Origin: Pseudomonadales bacterium
Lineage (GTDB): Bacteria > Pseudomonadota > Gammaproteobacteria > Pseudomonadales > Azotimanducaceae
Length of the DNA stretch: 64,000 nucleotides
Assembly (NCBI GenBank): GCA_017642855.1
Contig: JAEPOO010000001.1
Coordinates: 2,392,909 to 2,456,908 of the forward strand
Direction: 5' to 3'
Shown: in pieces, positions 27,458 through 35,278 of the stretch
Layout of the letters: each line of letters starts with the position of its first letter
Position numbering within the stretch: the stretch's first letter is position 1
Position numbers and translations under genes: made by a program
The notes under the pieces: model-generated
What the model was told of the DNA's origin: nothing
The model's database searches: none
What the model saw: the letters and a program-made list of their open reading frames with translations, nothing else

Positions 27458-28531
27458 GTGAATCAAAAAACACAAATGGTTTTTGTCATCAATGACCCTG
27501 TCGTAGGTCTGGGACTACTGCGCACCGCAAAGCTCGGCCACTACAAAGTGAACATCGTCGCAAGAACAGGTTGCAAATGGCTTCGGTGGACCGCTGCGTG
27601 CGAGTCTTTCGACGAAGTAGATGAGTCACGAATTGCCAATGATCTGCTTAGTGTGCTCCGAGAGCGAGGGTTTGATCACCCGGATTATGTCTGTTTCGCC
27701 GCTGGAGACATCGCTACTCAGGCGCTACAAGAGATTGCATCTGAAATCAAAGCGACCTGTCAGCACACCATGGATAGTAAAGCCAGGAAAAAAATCGGAA
27801 ACAAAGCGACCTTCTCAGAGATATGCAAAACGGTCGACGTGCCAACACCACAGACCTGGGTGATCAATAATAAAAAACTACTACCGAGCGTGACCAATTT
27901 AGAAGGTTTTTCGTTTCCAGTTATCGTAAAGGCCGTCAACATGAGCGGCAGCATCGGAATCCGAGAAGCGAACAACGTCGAGGAGCTCGCAGCCATTGTC
28001 GACGATGAAAACTACGACTATGCCCCTCTGGTTGTTCAGCAGTTTATCTCGGGGTATGACGTCGGCTTCAGCTGCATTGTTGAAAATGGATACATTCGAT
28101 CCGGATATACGCAGCGTCGTTCAAAAGGTGGAGATTCATTTCCCAGGCATGATGAACTGATGGCGCATGCAGAAACACTCTGCCGTGCAGTGAAGTATTC
28201 AGGACCAGCAAATATCGATGCTCGAATAGATGCAGCAGGTAACGTCTATATTATTGAGTGCAACGCACGATTCTGGGCAACCAGCCCTCTTAGCTATCTT
28301 CTGGGTATCGATCTGATTGCAGAGGGTTACCAGGCCAACGAATCTGATTCCAATGTTAGGCACTACCACGACAGCACGTATTTCTCTCCTGCTAATGCCC
28401 TGAAGGGTTTGTTAAAAGCGGGGCCAATGGGCTCCGATAAGGCGAGGCGTTATTTCAGATCCATCCTCGCCGATCTCCCTGCGTTCATCTTCACTAAAGT
28501 CCCGGCGTCGAGAAAGCTCTTCGCATTCTGA
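27458..28531 (+). CDS. ATP-grasp ligase of the EPS cluster (second)
   Basis: Protein of 357 residues, distinct in sequence from the ATP-grasp protein at 24725. The core shows FPVIVKAVNMSGSIGIREA, VVQQFISGYDVGFSCIV, and the metal-binding strand VYIIECNARFWATSPL, with ANIDARID before it. It resembles carbamoyl-phosphate-synthase/PylC-type ATP-grasp enzymes. GTG start with AGGAG 10 nt upstream. The target substrate is unknown; a role in decorating the polysaccharide is inferred from context. Confidence 0.8.
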   Translation: MNQKTQMVFVINDPVVGLGLLRTAKLGHYKVNIVARTGCKWLRWTAACESFDEVDESRIANDLLSVLRERGFDHPDYVCFAAGDIATQALQEIASEIKATCQHTMDSKARKKIGNKATFSEICKTVDVPTPQTWVINNKKLLPSVTNLEGFSFPVIVKAVNMSGSIGIREANNVEELAAIVDDENYDYAPLVVQQFISGYDVGFSCIVENGYIRSGYTQRRSKGGDSFPRHDELMAHAETLCRAVKYSGPANIDARIDAAGNVYIIECNARFWATSPLSYLLGIDLIAEGYQANESDSNVRHYHDSTYFSPANALKGLLKAGPMGSDKARRYFRSILADLPAFIFTKVPASRKLFAF

Positions 28532-28550
28532 AAATGACCCTCTAGATCAA

Positions 28551-29810
28551 ATGTTTTCGCATCTGCAACAACATCTGCCTTTGCCCGCAGCAGCATTTCT
28601 TCTAGCGCTGATAGTACCGCCTGAACTTTCGATCGAACTTGGAGGTCTCAGGCTTTCATCCTATCGGATTGTTTTACTGATCCTTTTCATCCCGATGCTT
28701 TACCAGTTGCTGCTCAATCCAAACAACAAACCAACATTCGCGGACTGGGGCATGGTGTTCGTCTCAGCTTGGTGCTGTATCGCACTGGTCATCCATCAAC
28801 CCTTTGTCGAAGCAATAGAGAAAGGCGGCATACTCATCGTTGAAATGTTTGGGGCCTACTTGATCGCCAGGACATACATCACGCGCTATGAGCAGCTGGT
28901 TGCCGTCGCACAACTTATGACATTGCTGGTCGGCGCAGTCCTCATCGTCTCCATTCCTGAATCATTGTCCGGCGTGCACTTCCTGAGAGGTTCCGAGATC
29001 AAAATTTATCCGGAGAGGATCGGGTTGCACCGGGCCTACGGCCCCTTTGATCATCCTATTCTTCATGGTGTTGTCTGTGCTGCCGCTTTTTCCTACGCCT
29101 ATTATCTTTGCGGGAGCCACATAAAACGAAACAACCGCTTCCCCGCGCTCATTGTTTGTGGGGCTACCTTTTTTTCTCTTTCTGCAGGACCTTTTATCGC
29201 GCTGGCAACACAAGTTGCGTTGACAGTGTGGGACAAACTCTCACATGGATTGAAAGCCAGGTGGTGGTTTGTCATCGGCACAATTTGTAGCGGATATCTC
29301 ATTATTGATCTTCTCTCGAACCGCTCACCCGTCGCGTTCATCATCAGCCATCTTAGTTTCTCAGGCCAAACCGCCTATATGAGGCTTCTGATATTCGACT
29401 ACGGAAGCGCGGAGGTATTAAGACATCCAATTATCGGCATCGGCTTTAACGACTGGATTAGACCCTCCTGGATGCCACCTTCCGTCGACAATTTCTGGTT
29501 GCTGACTGCAATGCGTTATGGACTGCCCGCACTATGCGGCATCACTGCAATTCTGCTTTACATGGTCGTCAAGATCGCGAATACGCCAGGCTCTGGCAGG
29601 GTGAGAGATGCAGGTCGAGCATGGGGATTTACCATGGCCAGTTTTGCCGTTGTTGGTTGCACCGTGCACTTCTGGAACGCGACCTTTGTGCTGTTCTTCT
29701 TTCTCCTGGGATCTGGTTGTTGGATGTTAAACGCGCGGAGCGCGGCATCTTCCATGATTACGGCGATCGCGATGCCTCTTAACTATCAACCGAGAAACAC
29801 CTTGTTCTAA
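28551..29810 (+). CDS. Wzy-like O-antigen/EPS polymerase
   Basis: Polytopic membrane protein of 419 residues with about 10 hydrophobic segments (for example PLPAAAFLLALIVPPEL and IVLLILFIPMLYQLLL) and a large loop (about residues 280-320) containing HPIIGIGFNDWIRPSWMPPS. The HPxxGxG motif is typical of WzyC/O-antigen ligase-polymerase proteins. No strong Shine-Dalgarno precedes the ATG. It is the last gene before the regulatory operon. Polymerase rather than ligase is inferred from the Wzx/Wzc/Wza context. Confidence 0.8.
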   Translation: MFSHLQQHLPLPAAAFLLALIVPPELSIELGGLRLSSYRIVLLILFIPMLYQLLLNPNNKPTFADWGMVFVSAWCCIALVIHQPFVEAIEKGGILIVEMFGAYLIARTYITRYEQLVAVAQLMTLLVGAVLIVSIPESLSGVHFLRGSEIKIYPERIGLHRAYGPFDHPILHGVVCAAAFSYAYYLCGSHIKRNNRFPALIVCGATFFSLSAGPFIALATQVALTVWDKLSHGLKARWWFVIGTICSGYLIIDLLSNRSPVAFIISHLSFSGQTAYMRLLIFDYGSAEVLRHPIIGIGFNDWIRPSWMPPSVDNFWLLTAMRYGLPALCGITAILLYMVVKIANTPGSGRVRDAGRAWGFTMASFAVVGCTVHFWNATFVLFFFLLGSGCWMLNARSAASSMITAIAMPLNYQPRNTLF

Positions 29811-29814
29811 TAAT

Positions 29815-29827
29815 TCGCATTTTGCGA
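29815..29827. promoter_or_regulatory. LuxO-box-like palindrome, distal copy
   Basis: TCGCA-TTT-TGCGA, perfect arms. It is the exact reverse complement of the copy at 29875-29887; centres are 60 bp apart. About 187 bp upstream of the -12 element of the regulator promoter. Confidence 0.68.
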
Positions 29828-29874
29828 CTCTATGCTTCACATACCGCAACCGTCACTCGTCTCATGACAATTAG

Positions 29875-29887
29875 TCGCAAAATGCGA
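29875..29887. promoter_or_regulatory. LuxO-box-like palindrome, proximal copy
   Basis: TCGCA-AAA-TGCGA, with arms extended by one base pair (G29874/C29888). About 127 bp upstream of the -12 element of the regulator promoter. Confidence 0.7.
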
Positions 29888-29993
29888 CAATTTTGTTCTT
29901 TCTCCTGCAACTGGCCAGCAAAAGCTCGTCGCCCCTCAAGCTTATCTCTTTGTTTTTATTGCATTTTCCAAAATATTTTCTTGACCATCGATC

Positions 29994-30008
29994 TGGCACA
30001 TTGATTGC
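29994..30008 (+). promoter_or_regulatory. Sigma-54 promoter of the regulatory operon
   Basis: TGGCACA-TTGA-TTGC, near-perfect consensus with exact GG/GC spacing. Predicted start near 30020, about 20 nt before the ATG at 30040. Because this operon encodes a sigma-54 activator, autoregulation is likely. Confidence 0.88.
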
Positions 30009-30039
30009 TTTACTGTGTGTAACCAAGAGGATAATGCCG

Positions 30040-31470
30040 ATGAACGATAACGTAAAAATTCTGATGGTCGAAGACAGCCAATCACTCGCTGCTATTTATC
30101 ACTCGTATTTATGCACTGAAGATGTCGACACACTGATCGTCGAAGACTTGCAATCCGCCAAAGAAGAGTGGAGCAGATTTCAGCCAGATCTCGTGTTGCT
30201 CGACGTCGAACTTCCAGACGGCAACGGTCTGGAATTATTGACGGACAGACCTATTGAAGATTGTGTCGCAGACGTTATCGTCATGACGGCCTATGGCTCG
30301 AGCGACACTGCCGTCGAAGCCATGGATCTTGGGGCAGTCGACTATCTGTCCAAGCCCTTCGACGCTGAAAGACTCAAGGTCACCATTAAAAACGCGCTGA
30401 AGAACAGACAACTCCGCAATACGGTAGACGAGTACAGCTCAATGGATCGTCGTCAATACTGTGATTTCATTGGCAAGTCGCTACCCATGCAATCGGTCTA
30501 CCGGATTATCGACTCCGTGGCTGTCAGTAAAGCCACCGCCTTTATCGTCGGGGAAAGCGGCACGGGTAAAGAACTCACCGCATCAGCCATCCATCGGATG
30601 AGCCCCCGCTCAGGCTATCCTTTTCACGCTATTAACTGTGGTGCGATCCCAAGAGAGCTCATGGAGAGTGAATTGTTCGGGCACGTTAAAGGCGCATTTA
30701 CTGGCGCGACCTCTCAACGGGACGGCGCAGCATCGATCGCCGATGGTGGGACACTGTTTCTCGATGAAATTTGCGAAATGGACCTGGAATTACAGAAGAA
30801 GATGCTCAGATTCATTCAAACCGGCGAGTTCCAGCGCGTGGGCAGCAATCAAGTAGAACGAGCCGACATTCGATTTGTTTGCGCAACGAACAGGGACCCG
30901 CTTGAGGAGGTCAGAGAGGGGCGTTTCAGGGAAGATTTGTTCTACAGATTACATGTGGTACCGATTCAGCTTCCCCCACTCCGGGTGCGCGGCGACGATA
31001 TCATCGATATCGCCGAGACGTTTTTGGCAAATTACTCGACAAACGATCATAGGGATTTCGTCGCGCTGAGCGACGATGCAAAAGAGATTCTGACCTCCCA
31101 CTCATGGCCCGGCAATGTCAGAGAGCTGCAGAATACAATCCAACAGGCGGTCGTCCTCAACAATGCCGAATTTTTGACTTCAGAGATGCTAAATATTCGC
31201 CAAACACCACCGCCACAAGCCATTTCCGCGAGCGAAACGCCACGGGTTGACGATCGAGTGGCTGGTCAAAATAACACCGTGGCATTTTCCCCAAGAAATG
31301 ATGTCCAACCGCTCTGGCTGGTTGAAAGAAAGGCCATCGAGCAAGCGATCGATTCTTGTGATGGCAATGTCAACCGCGCTGCCGGGTTACTGGAGGTCGC
31401 CCCTTCGACTATCTATCGAAAACTTCAAGCCTGGCAGGAAAAAGACCAGGAACAAACGTGTACGGCCTGA
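30040..31470 (+). CDS. LuxO/VpsR-like sigma-54-dependent response regulator
   Basis: Enhancer-binding response regulator of 476 residues. The receiver domain (1-120) has the acidic pair VED (11-12), phosphoacceptor D55 in LVLLDVELPDGNG and K105 in YLSKPFD. The AAA+ domain has Walker A GESGTGKE (171-178) and the sigma-54 contact motif GAFTGA (218-223), both intact; Walker B is TLFLDEICEM. A Fis-type HTH ends the protein (NRAAGLLEVAPSTIYRKL). AGAGG lies 9 nt before the ATG at 30040 and only 3 nt before one at 30034. It is the only sigma-54 activator in the window, so it is the best candidate for the five sigma-54 promoters around it. Confidence 0.93.
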   Translation: MNDNVKILMVEDSQSLAAIYHSYLCTEDVDTLIVEDLQSAKEEWSRFQPDLVLLDVELPDGNGLELLTDRPIEDCVADVIVMTAYGSSDTAVEAMDLGAVDYLSKPFDAERLKVTIKNALKNRQLRNTVDEYSSMDRRQYCDFIGKSLPMQSVYRIIDSVAVSKATAFIVGESGTGKELTASAIHRMSPRSGYPFHAINCGAIPRELMESELFGHVKGAFTGATSQRDGAASIADGGTLFLDEICEMDLELQKKMLRFIQTGEFQRVGSNQVERADIRFVCATNRDPLEEVREGRFREDLFYRLHVVPIQLPPLRVRGDDIIDIAETFLANYSTNDHRDFVALSDDAKEILTSHSWPGNVRELQNTIQQAVVLNNAEFLTSEMLNIRQTPPPQAISASETPRVDDRVAGQNNTVAFSPRNDVQPLWLVERKAIEQAIDSCDGNVNRAAGLLEVAPSTIYRKLQAWQEKDQEQTCTA

Positions 31471-32018
31471 TTCATACCGCGTTGCGGGATATGGTCATCG
31501 AGGAACTCGGCGACCATACCTGGCTAGAAATCACTGAAGTCTCGAACGTCCCCTCAGATTCTTTCCTGACAATGAGGTCCTATGATGATGAGGTGACCCT
31601 GGCATTGGTCAGTGCAGCGTCCTCGGTGCTAAAACTACCAGTGGCAGACGCACTGGAAGCCTTCGGGCTCTACTGGATGACAACCTTCGCACCAAAAGAG
31701 TATGGAGCACTTCTAGATCACACGGGCAATGACCCCATCCAGTTTCTTGAAAACCTAGATGACCTGCATGACAGGATCTCGACGGCTTTCACAGACTTTA
31801 AACCACCAAGTTTTAGGGTGGCGATCAGCAGTCAGAACGCCGCCACCATCAAGTATGTAAGCAATCGCAAAGGACTAACGCCCTTCGTACTGGGCATTCT
31901 GAAAGGGCTGGGGCAGCGGTTTGATAACGGCATAGAGATCACCAAGATTGAGCCTGTCGCCTGTGAGCGAGGCGAACAGTGCGACATCACCATTTCCCTC
32001 GAGAACGCAGATGGATAG
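31458..32018 (+). CDS. H-NOX heme nitric-oxide sensor
   Basis: Stand-alone heme NO/O2-binding domain of 186 residues. The proximal heme ligand is H104 in LENLDDLHDRIS and the propionate-binding motif YxSxR is intact as Y133-V-S-N-R137; P117 in KPPSFR corresponds to the conserved proline. GTG start (reads MYGLIHTALRDMV) with AGGA 8 nt upstream, overlapping the activator gene by 13 bp. Bacterial H-NOX proteins inhibit or control a partner kinase when NO binds; the partner here is the next gene, with which it overlaps by 8 bp. Confidence 0.95.
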   Translation: MYGLIHTALRDMVIEELGDHTWLEITEVSNVPSDSFLTMRSYDDEVTLALVSAASSVLKLPVADALEAFGLYWMTTFAPKEYGALLDHTGNDPIQFLENLDDLHDRISTAFTDFKPPSFRVAISSQNAATIKYVSNRKGLTPFVLGILKGLGQRFDNGIEITKIEPVACERGEQCDITISLENADG

Positions 32019-33990
32019 TCAGCTCTGCGAGATCCTTGACCAACTGTTTACCTTCACATTCTCTATTGATGAAGAATTGGCTGTGTCTCGGATTTCTAAG
32101 CGATTGAAGGCACAACTTCCGGAGATTAAGGATAGGAGTCATTTCCTCGAAACATTCGAGTGTCATCGACCAGCAGGCATTCACAGTTTCACGGATCTCG
32201 AAACATCCGACCAATCCATGTTTCTTCTTATAAGCAGGGACAAAAAGCTCGCACTAAAGGGACAGCTCATTCGCCTCATCGATTCACATGCATACCAATT
32301 CGTTGGCATGCCCTGGCTAGCGTGGATGAATGAAAAGGCGCCTGAAACGAAACTCAAGCTCGGAGATTTCCCAAAGCTTGATTCCCAAATGGATCAGGAA
32401 TTCTACTTTACGAGCCAGCAATCGATGGTTCGAGACCTGGAGGAACTCAACGAAAAGTTAATGATCGCAGAGGGCGAGGCCAAGGAAGCCAGCAGGGTTC
32501 AATCTGATTTGTTCGCCATAATGAGCCACGAAATGCGAACACCGCTAAACGGTGTGATAAGCGCTCTTTCATTGATCTCTGATGAGGACAGCTCTTTGGA
32601 GAAGAACAAACTGATAAGTATCGCAAACGAGTCTGCAAACAACCTTTTGAGTGTTATCAACTACACGCTGGATTACTCAAAGATCGACGCTGGAAGAATG
32701 ACTCTCCAGGAACAGGACTTTAGCCTGAGCGCCCTGATCGAAAGCGTTGTGACGGTAACCGAAAGTCGAGCAAAAGAGAAAAAACTGACGGTTACTTCCC
32801 GATTAGACATCGATACCTCAGAGAGCGTACGAGGGGATAGTGAAAAGCTCAGGCAGGTTCTTATCAACATTGTAGGAAACGCTATTAAGTTTACGGACGA
32901 GGGGGAAGTTTCTATAACTGTCTCAAAAAGCAAGGGCAACAACATGTACTGTTTCACCATCGAGGATACAGGCGCAGGCATTGATTCGGCAGATCTTGAA
33001 AAAATCTTTGACCCTTTCTGGGGAAAGGCAACTGGAAGCTCGGGCATCAGCACCGGACTCGGCCTGAATATCGTAAAGCGTCTTGTCGAGATTATGGCCG
33101 GCAACATAACCGCAATCTCAACTCAGGGCCACGGTACTACTTTCCAAGTGTTCATACCGCTTTCTTCTGACGCACACACCAAAGGTACTTTAGCCGTTGA
33201 GGAGAGAAGGACCCAGCAATCTCAGTTAGCAATGCCGAACAGTTTTTCCGGCAAGGTCCTTTTGGTCGATGATAACCAAACAAATCTCATGCTCGGAAAA
33301 ATGATGCTGGAAAAACATGGAGTGAGCGTACGAACCGCTTCCAACGGGCAAGAAGCCGTCGAAATCGCGAGAGATATCACTTTCGATCTGGTACTCATGG
33401 ACATCTCCATGCCGATTATGGATGGCGTCACAGCAACAAAGGAAATCAACAACAGAGAAAACCCACCTCCCGTTGTAGCGTTAACCGCTAATGTTCGAGA
33501 TGAGCTGATTAACAAGTATCGTGCCGATGGATTCAAAGGTTACCTTAGGAAACCTCTGGGCTCGCAGGCTCTTTTAACTGAGTTAAACCTCTGGCTTAAA
33601 CCCAATCCTATGAGTCTTGGCGTCACCATCGACTCCGAGAAGGATCTCAGCAAAACATCGATACTTGAGGCGCTTTGGTCGCAAATTGGCGAAGAAAATT
33701 TTCAGCGAGTGCGAGAACTCTTTCTCGAAGAAACAGAACGTCGAGTAAACGTCCTACTGGGCGCGTGGGTCAGGCGCGACTTGGAGGCCATGAGAAAAGA
33801 AGCTCACACCATATCCAGCAGCGTTGCCAGCTTTGGCTGTGAAGACCTTGCGTGGAGACTTAAGCAAATAGAGCAGGCATCTTCCGAAAACGATGTCCGA
33901 GAGATCATTAAATATATGAAAGATATTGAGTCAGTGTCGACTGACTCACTGAAGGCGGTAACCAGCTTCTCAGTCACCGAGGAGGTATGA
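32011..33990 (+). CDS. H-NOX-associated hybrid histidine kinase (HNOBA-HisKA-HATPase-REC-HPt)
   Basis: Soluble kinase of 659 residues with no membrane segment. Residues 1-145 resemble the HNOBA domain that pairs with H-NOX (LKGQLIRLI, then LKLGDFPKLDSQMDQEFYF near 115). A short coiled coil leads to HisKA with H173 in IMSHEMRTPLNG, HATPase_c (IVGNAIKFTDEG, GLGLNIVKRLVE), a receiver with its Asp near 464 (LVLMDISMPIMDG) and a C-terminal HPt with His near 599 (EAHTISSSVASFG). The ATG at 32011 lies inside the end of the H-NOX gene (ATGGATAG). The HPt could pass phosphate to the LuxO-like regulator and/or the lone receiver downstream. Confidence 0.93.
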   Translation: MDSQLCEILDQLFTFTFSIDEELAVSRISKRLKAQLPEIKDRSHFLETFECHRPAGIHSFTDLETSDQSMFLLISRDKKLALKGQLIRLIDSHAYQFVGMPWLAWMNEKAPETKLKLGDFPKLDSQMDQEFYFTSQQSMVRDLEELNEKLMIAEGEAKEASRVQSDLFAIMSHEMRTPLNGVISALSLISDEDSSLEKNKLISIANESANNLLSVINYTLDYSKIDAGRMTLQEQDFSLSALIESVVTVTESRAKEKKLTVTSRLDIDTSESVRGDSEKLRQVLINIVGNAIKFTDEGEVSITVSKSKGNNMYCFTIEDTGAGIDSADLEKIFDPFWGKATGSSGISTGLGLNIVKRLVEIMAGNITAISTQGHGTTFQVFIPLSSDAHTKGTLAVEERRTQQSQLAMPNSFSGKVLLVDDNQTNLMLGKMMLEKHGVSVRTASNGQEAVEIARDITFDLVLMDISMPIMDGVTATKEINNRENPPPVVALTANVRDELINKYRADGFKGYLRKPLGSQALLTELNLWLKPNPMSLGVTIDSEKDLSKTSILEALWSQIGEENFQRVRELFLEETERRVNVLLGAWVRRDLEAMRKEAHTISSSVASFGCEDLAWRLKQIEQASSENDVREIIKYMKDIESVSTDSLKAVTSFSVTEEV

Positions 33991-33992
33991 AA

Positions 33993-34430
33993 ATGAAAGA
34001 TATAACCAACAGACCACTCATTTGTATTGTAGACGACGAATTGACCAATGCCGAAATGATGCGCCTGATACTAGACGACGAGTACGATACCTGTCTGGCA
34101 TACAACGGTAAGGAAGCTATTGATGTCATCTCCTCACGGAAACCCGATCTCATCTTGCTTGATATTGTGCTACCGGATCTGAGCGGATACGAAGTTTGCA
34201 AAGCGCTTAAGAAAAATCCCGAGACAGAGAATATTCCCATCATTTTTGTCACAGGGTTAGAGGATAAAAAAAGTGAGTCTATTGGACTCGAAGCTGGCGC
34301 CATCGACTACGTTGTCAAACCTGTTGTTTCAGACATCGTTAAAACCAGAATCCAGCGAATACTCCAGACAGACCTTTATATAGAGTTTCTTGAAAAGTCA
34401 CTCGATAACTCAAAGAAGACTGTCGCTTGA
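33993..34430 (+). CDS. Stand-alone receiver (CheY-like) protein
   Basis: Single REC domain of 145 residues with no output domain. Acidic pair IVDDE near 14-15, phosphoacceptor D57 in LILLDIVLPDLSG, Thr in IFVTGLED and Lys in DYVVKPV. GGAGG lies 7 nt before the ATG at 33993 but 1 nt before another ATG at 33987, which overlaps the kinase stop. Last gene of the regulatory operon. It could be a phosphate sink, a second output, or part of a relay. Confidence 0.9.
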   Translation: MKDITNRPLICIVDDELTNAEMMRLILDDEYDTCLAYNGKEAIDVISSRKPDLILLDIVLPDLSGYEVCKALKKNPETENIPIIFVTGLEDKKSESIGLEAGAIDYVVKPVVSDIVKTRIQRILQTDLYIEFLEKSLDNSKKTVA

Positions 34431-34436
34431 GGCTGC

Positions 34437-35132
34437 TTAGTCTGAGCGATGCTCTTTGAAAATTCGTTTCACCAGGTGATTGCCTCTTTGCTCCTCCATA
34501 CTAAGCACTTGTGAAAAGCTGCTAAGAACAATCATCGCATTCCTGTGAATGTCTCCTCTTTTTAACGTACTCCTAACCCTATTGATCAGCGCCTGATTCA
34601 CCTCAATCAGTTCGCGGAACTTGTCCTTTAACTGATCAAGACGGGAGGCGATTGTGACATCCGAATCACTAAAACTACCTCCGAACAAAAACATAGCGCC
34701 ATTGCGGACAATCGTTTCTTCAAGCGACGCGAACGGAAGATGCATTCTCGCCATCGGACGCAAAAAGTCGAATCGGCTGCAACCACTTGCAGCCATGCGC
34801 AGGCCTATTAACGAGGAAATCGCTTTCTGATAGTCCAGCACACCTTTGTAGTCTCTCTCTGGCGTTTCAACTTCACATAAGACCCTTTCTGTAGAAACAC
34901 CATTGTCGACATCGAACAATATCTCACTGATGGACACAGCTACTGGACAGTGCTTTTTCTCCTGAAGGGAATACGGGCAGTTAGCACACTGAAAATTGTC
35001 CAATTTCGTCCAGTCCATCGGCACGTCTTCCTTGGCGATGATCCGGAAGTCTTCATCAAACTGACTCACATACTCAGAAATCGGTACACCACCCTGGGAG
35101 AGCCGATAAGTAATTCTCGAGACTTCTTTCAC
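34437..35132 (-). CDS. Unrecognised cytosolic protein with Cys motif
   Basis: I do not recognise this 231-residue protein. It has no signal peptide or membrane segment. Near the N-terminus there is C49-x2-C52 followed by H61-C62 (in FQCANCPYSLQEKKHCPVAV), which could bind a metal or cluster. The C-terminal third is likely helical (RLDQLKDKFRELIEVNQALI). Its stop is 6 bp from that of the lone receiver (convergent), and its start is divergent from the sugar-phosphate transferase, next to a LuxO-box-like site. Context suggests a role with the EPS/regulatory genes, but this is inference. Confidence 0.75.
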   Translation of the reverse strand: MKEVSRITYRLSQGGVPISEYVSQFDEDFRIIAKEDVPMDWTKLDNFQCANCPYSLQEKKHCPVAVSISEILFDVDNGVSTERVLCEVETPERDYKGVLDYQKAISSLIGLRMAASGCSRFDFLRPMARMHLPFASLEETIVRNGAMFLFGGSFSDSDVTIASRLDQLKDKFRELIEVNQALINRVRSTLKRGDIHRNAMIVLSSFSQVLSMEEQRGNHLVKRIFKEHRSD

Positions 35133-35164
35133 TGATACCGTCGCAATTATCCATTCTTTTCGCC

Positions 35165-35177
35165 TCGCAGTATGCGA
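35165..35177. promoter_or_regulatory. LuxO-box-like palindrome upstream of sugar-phosphate transferase
   Basis: TCGCA-GTA-TGCGA, perfect arms, about 72 bp upstream of the -12 of the sigma-54 promoter. A weaker half-match (TCGCA-ATT-ATCCA) lies at 35141-35153. Confidence 0.68.
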
Positions 35178-35229
35178 AACGCATTACCCGGAAACGAATA
35201 AAGTTCATATAAAACAATTACTTACTAAG

Positions 35230-35244
35230 TGGCACGTCGATTGC
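35230..35244 (+). promoter_or_regulatory. Sigma-54 promoter of sugar-phosphate transferase
   Basis: TGGCACG-TCGA-TTGC is a perfect match to the sigma-54 consensus TGGCACG-N4-TTGC. Predicted start near 35256, about 23 nt before the ATG at 35279. Confidence 0.92.
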
Positions 35245-35278
35245 TCTGATTATCATCGTCTACCACCAAGGAAAAAAT

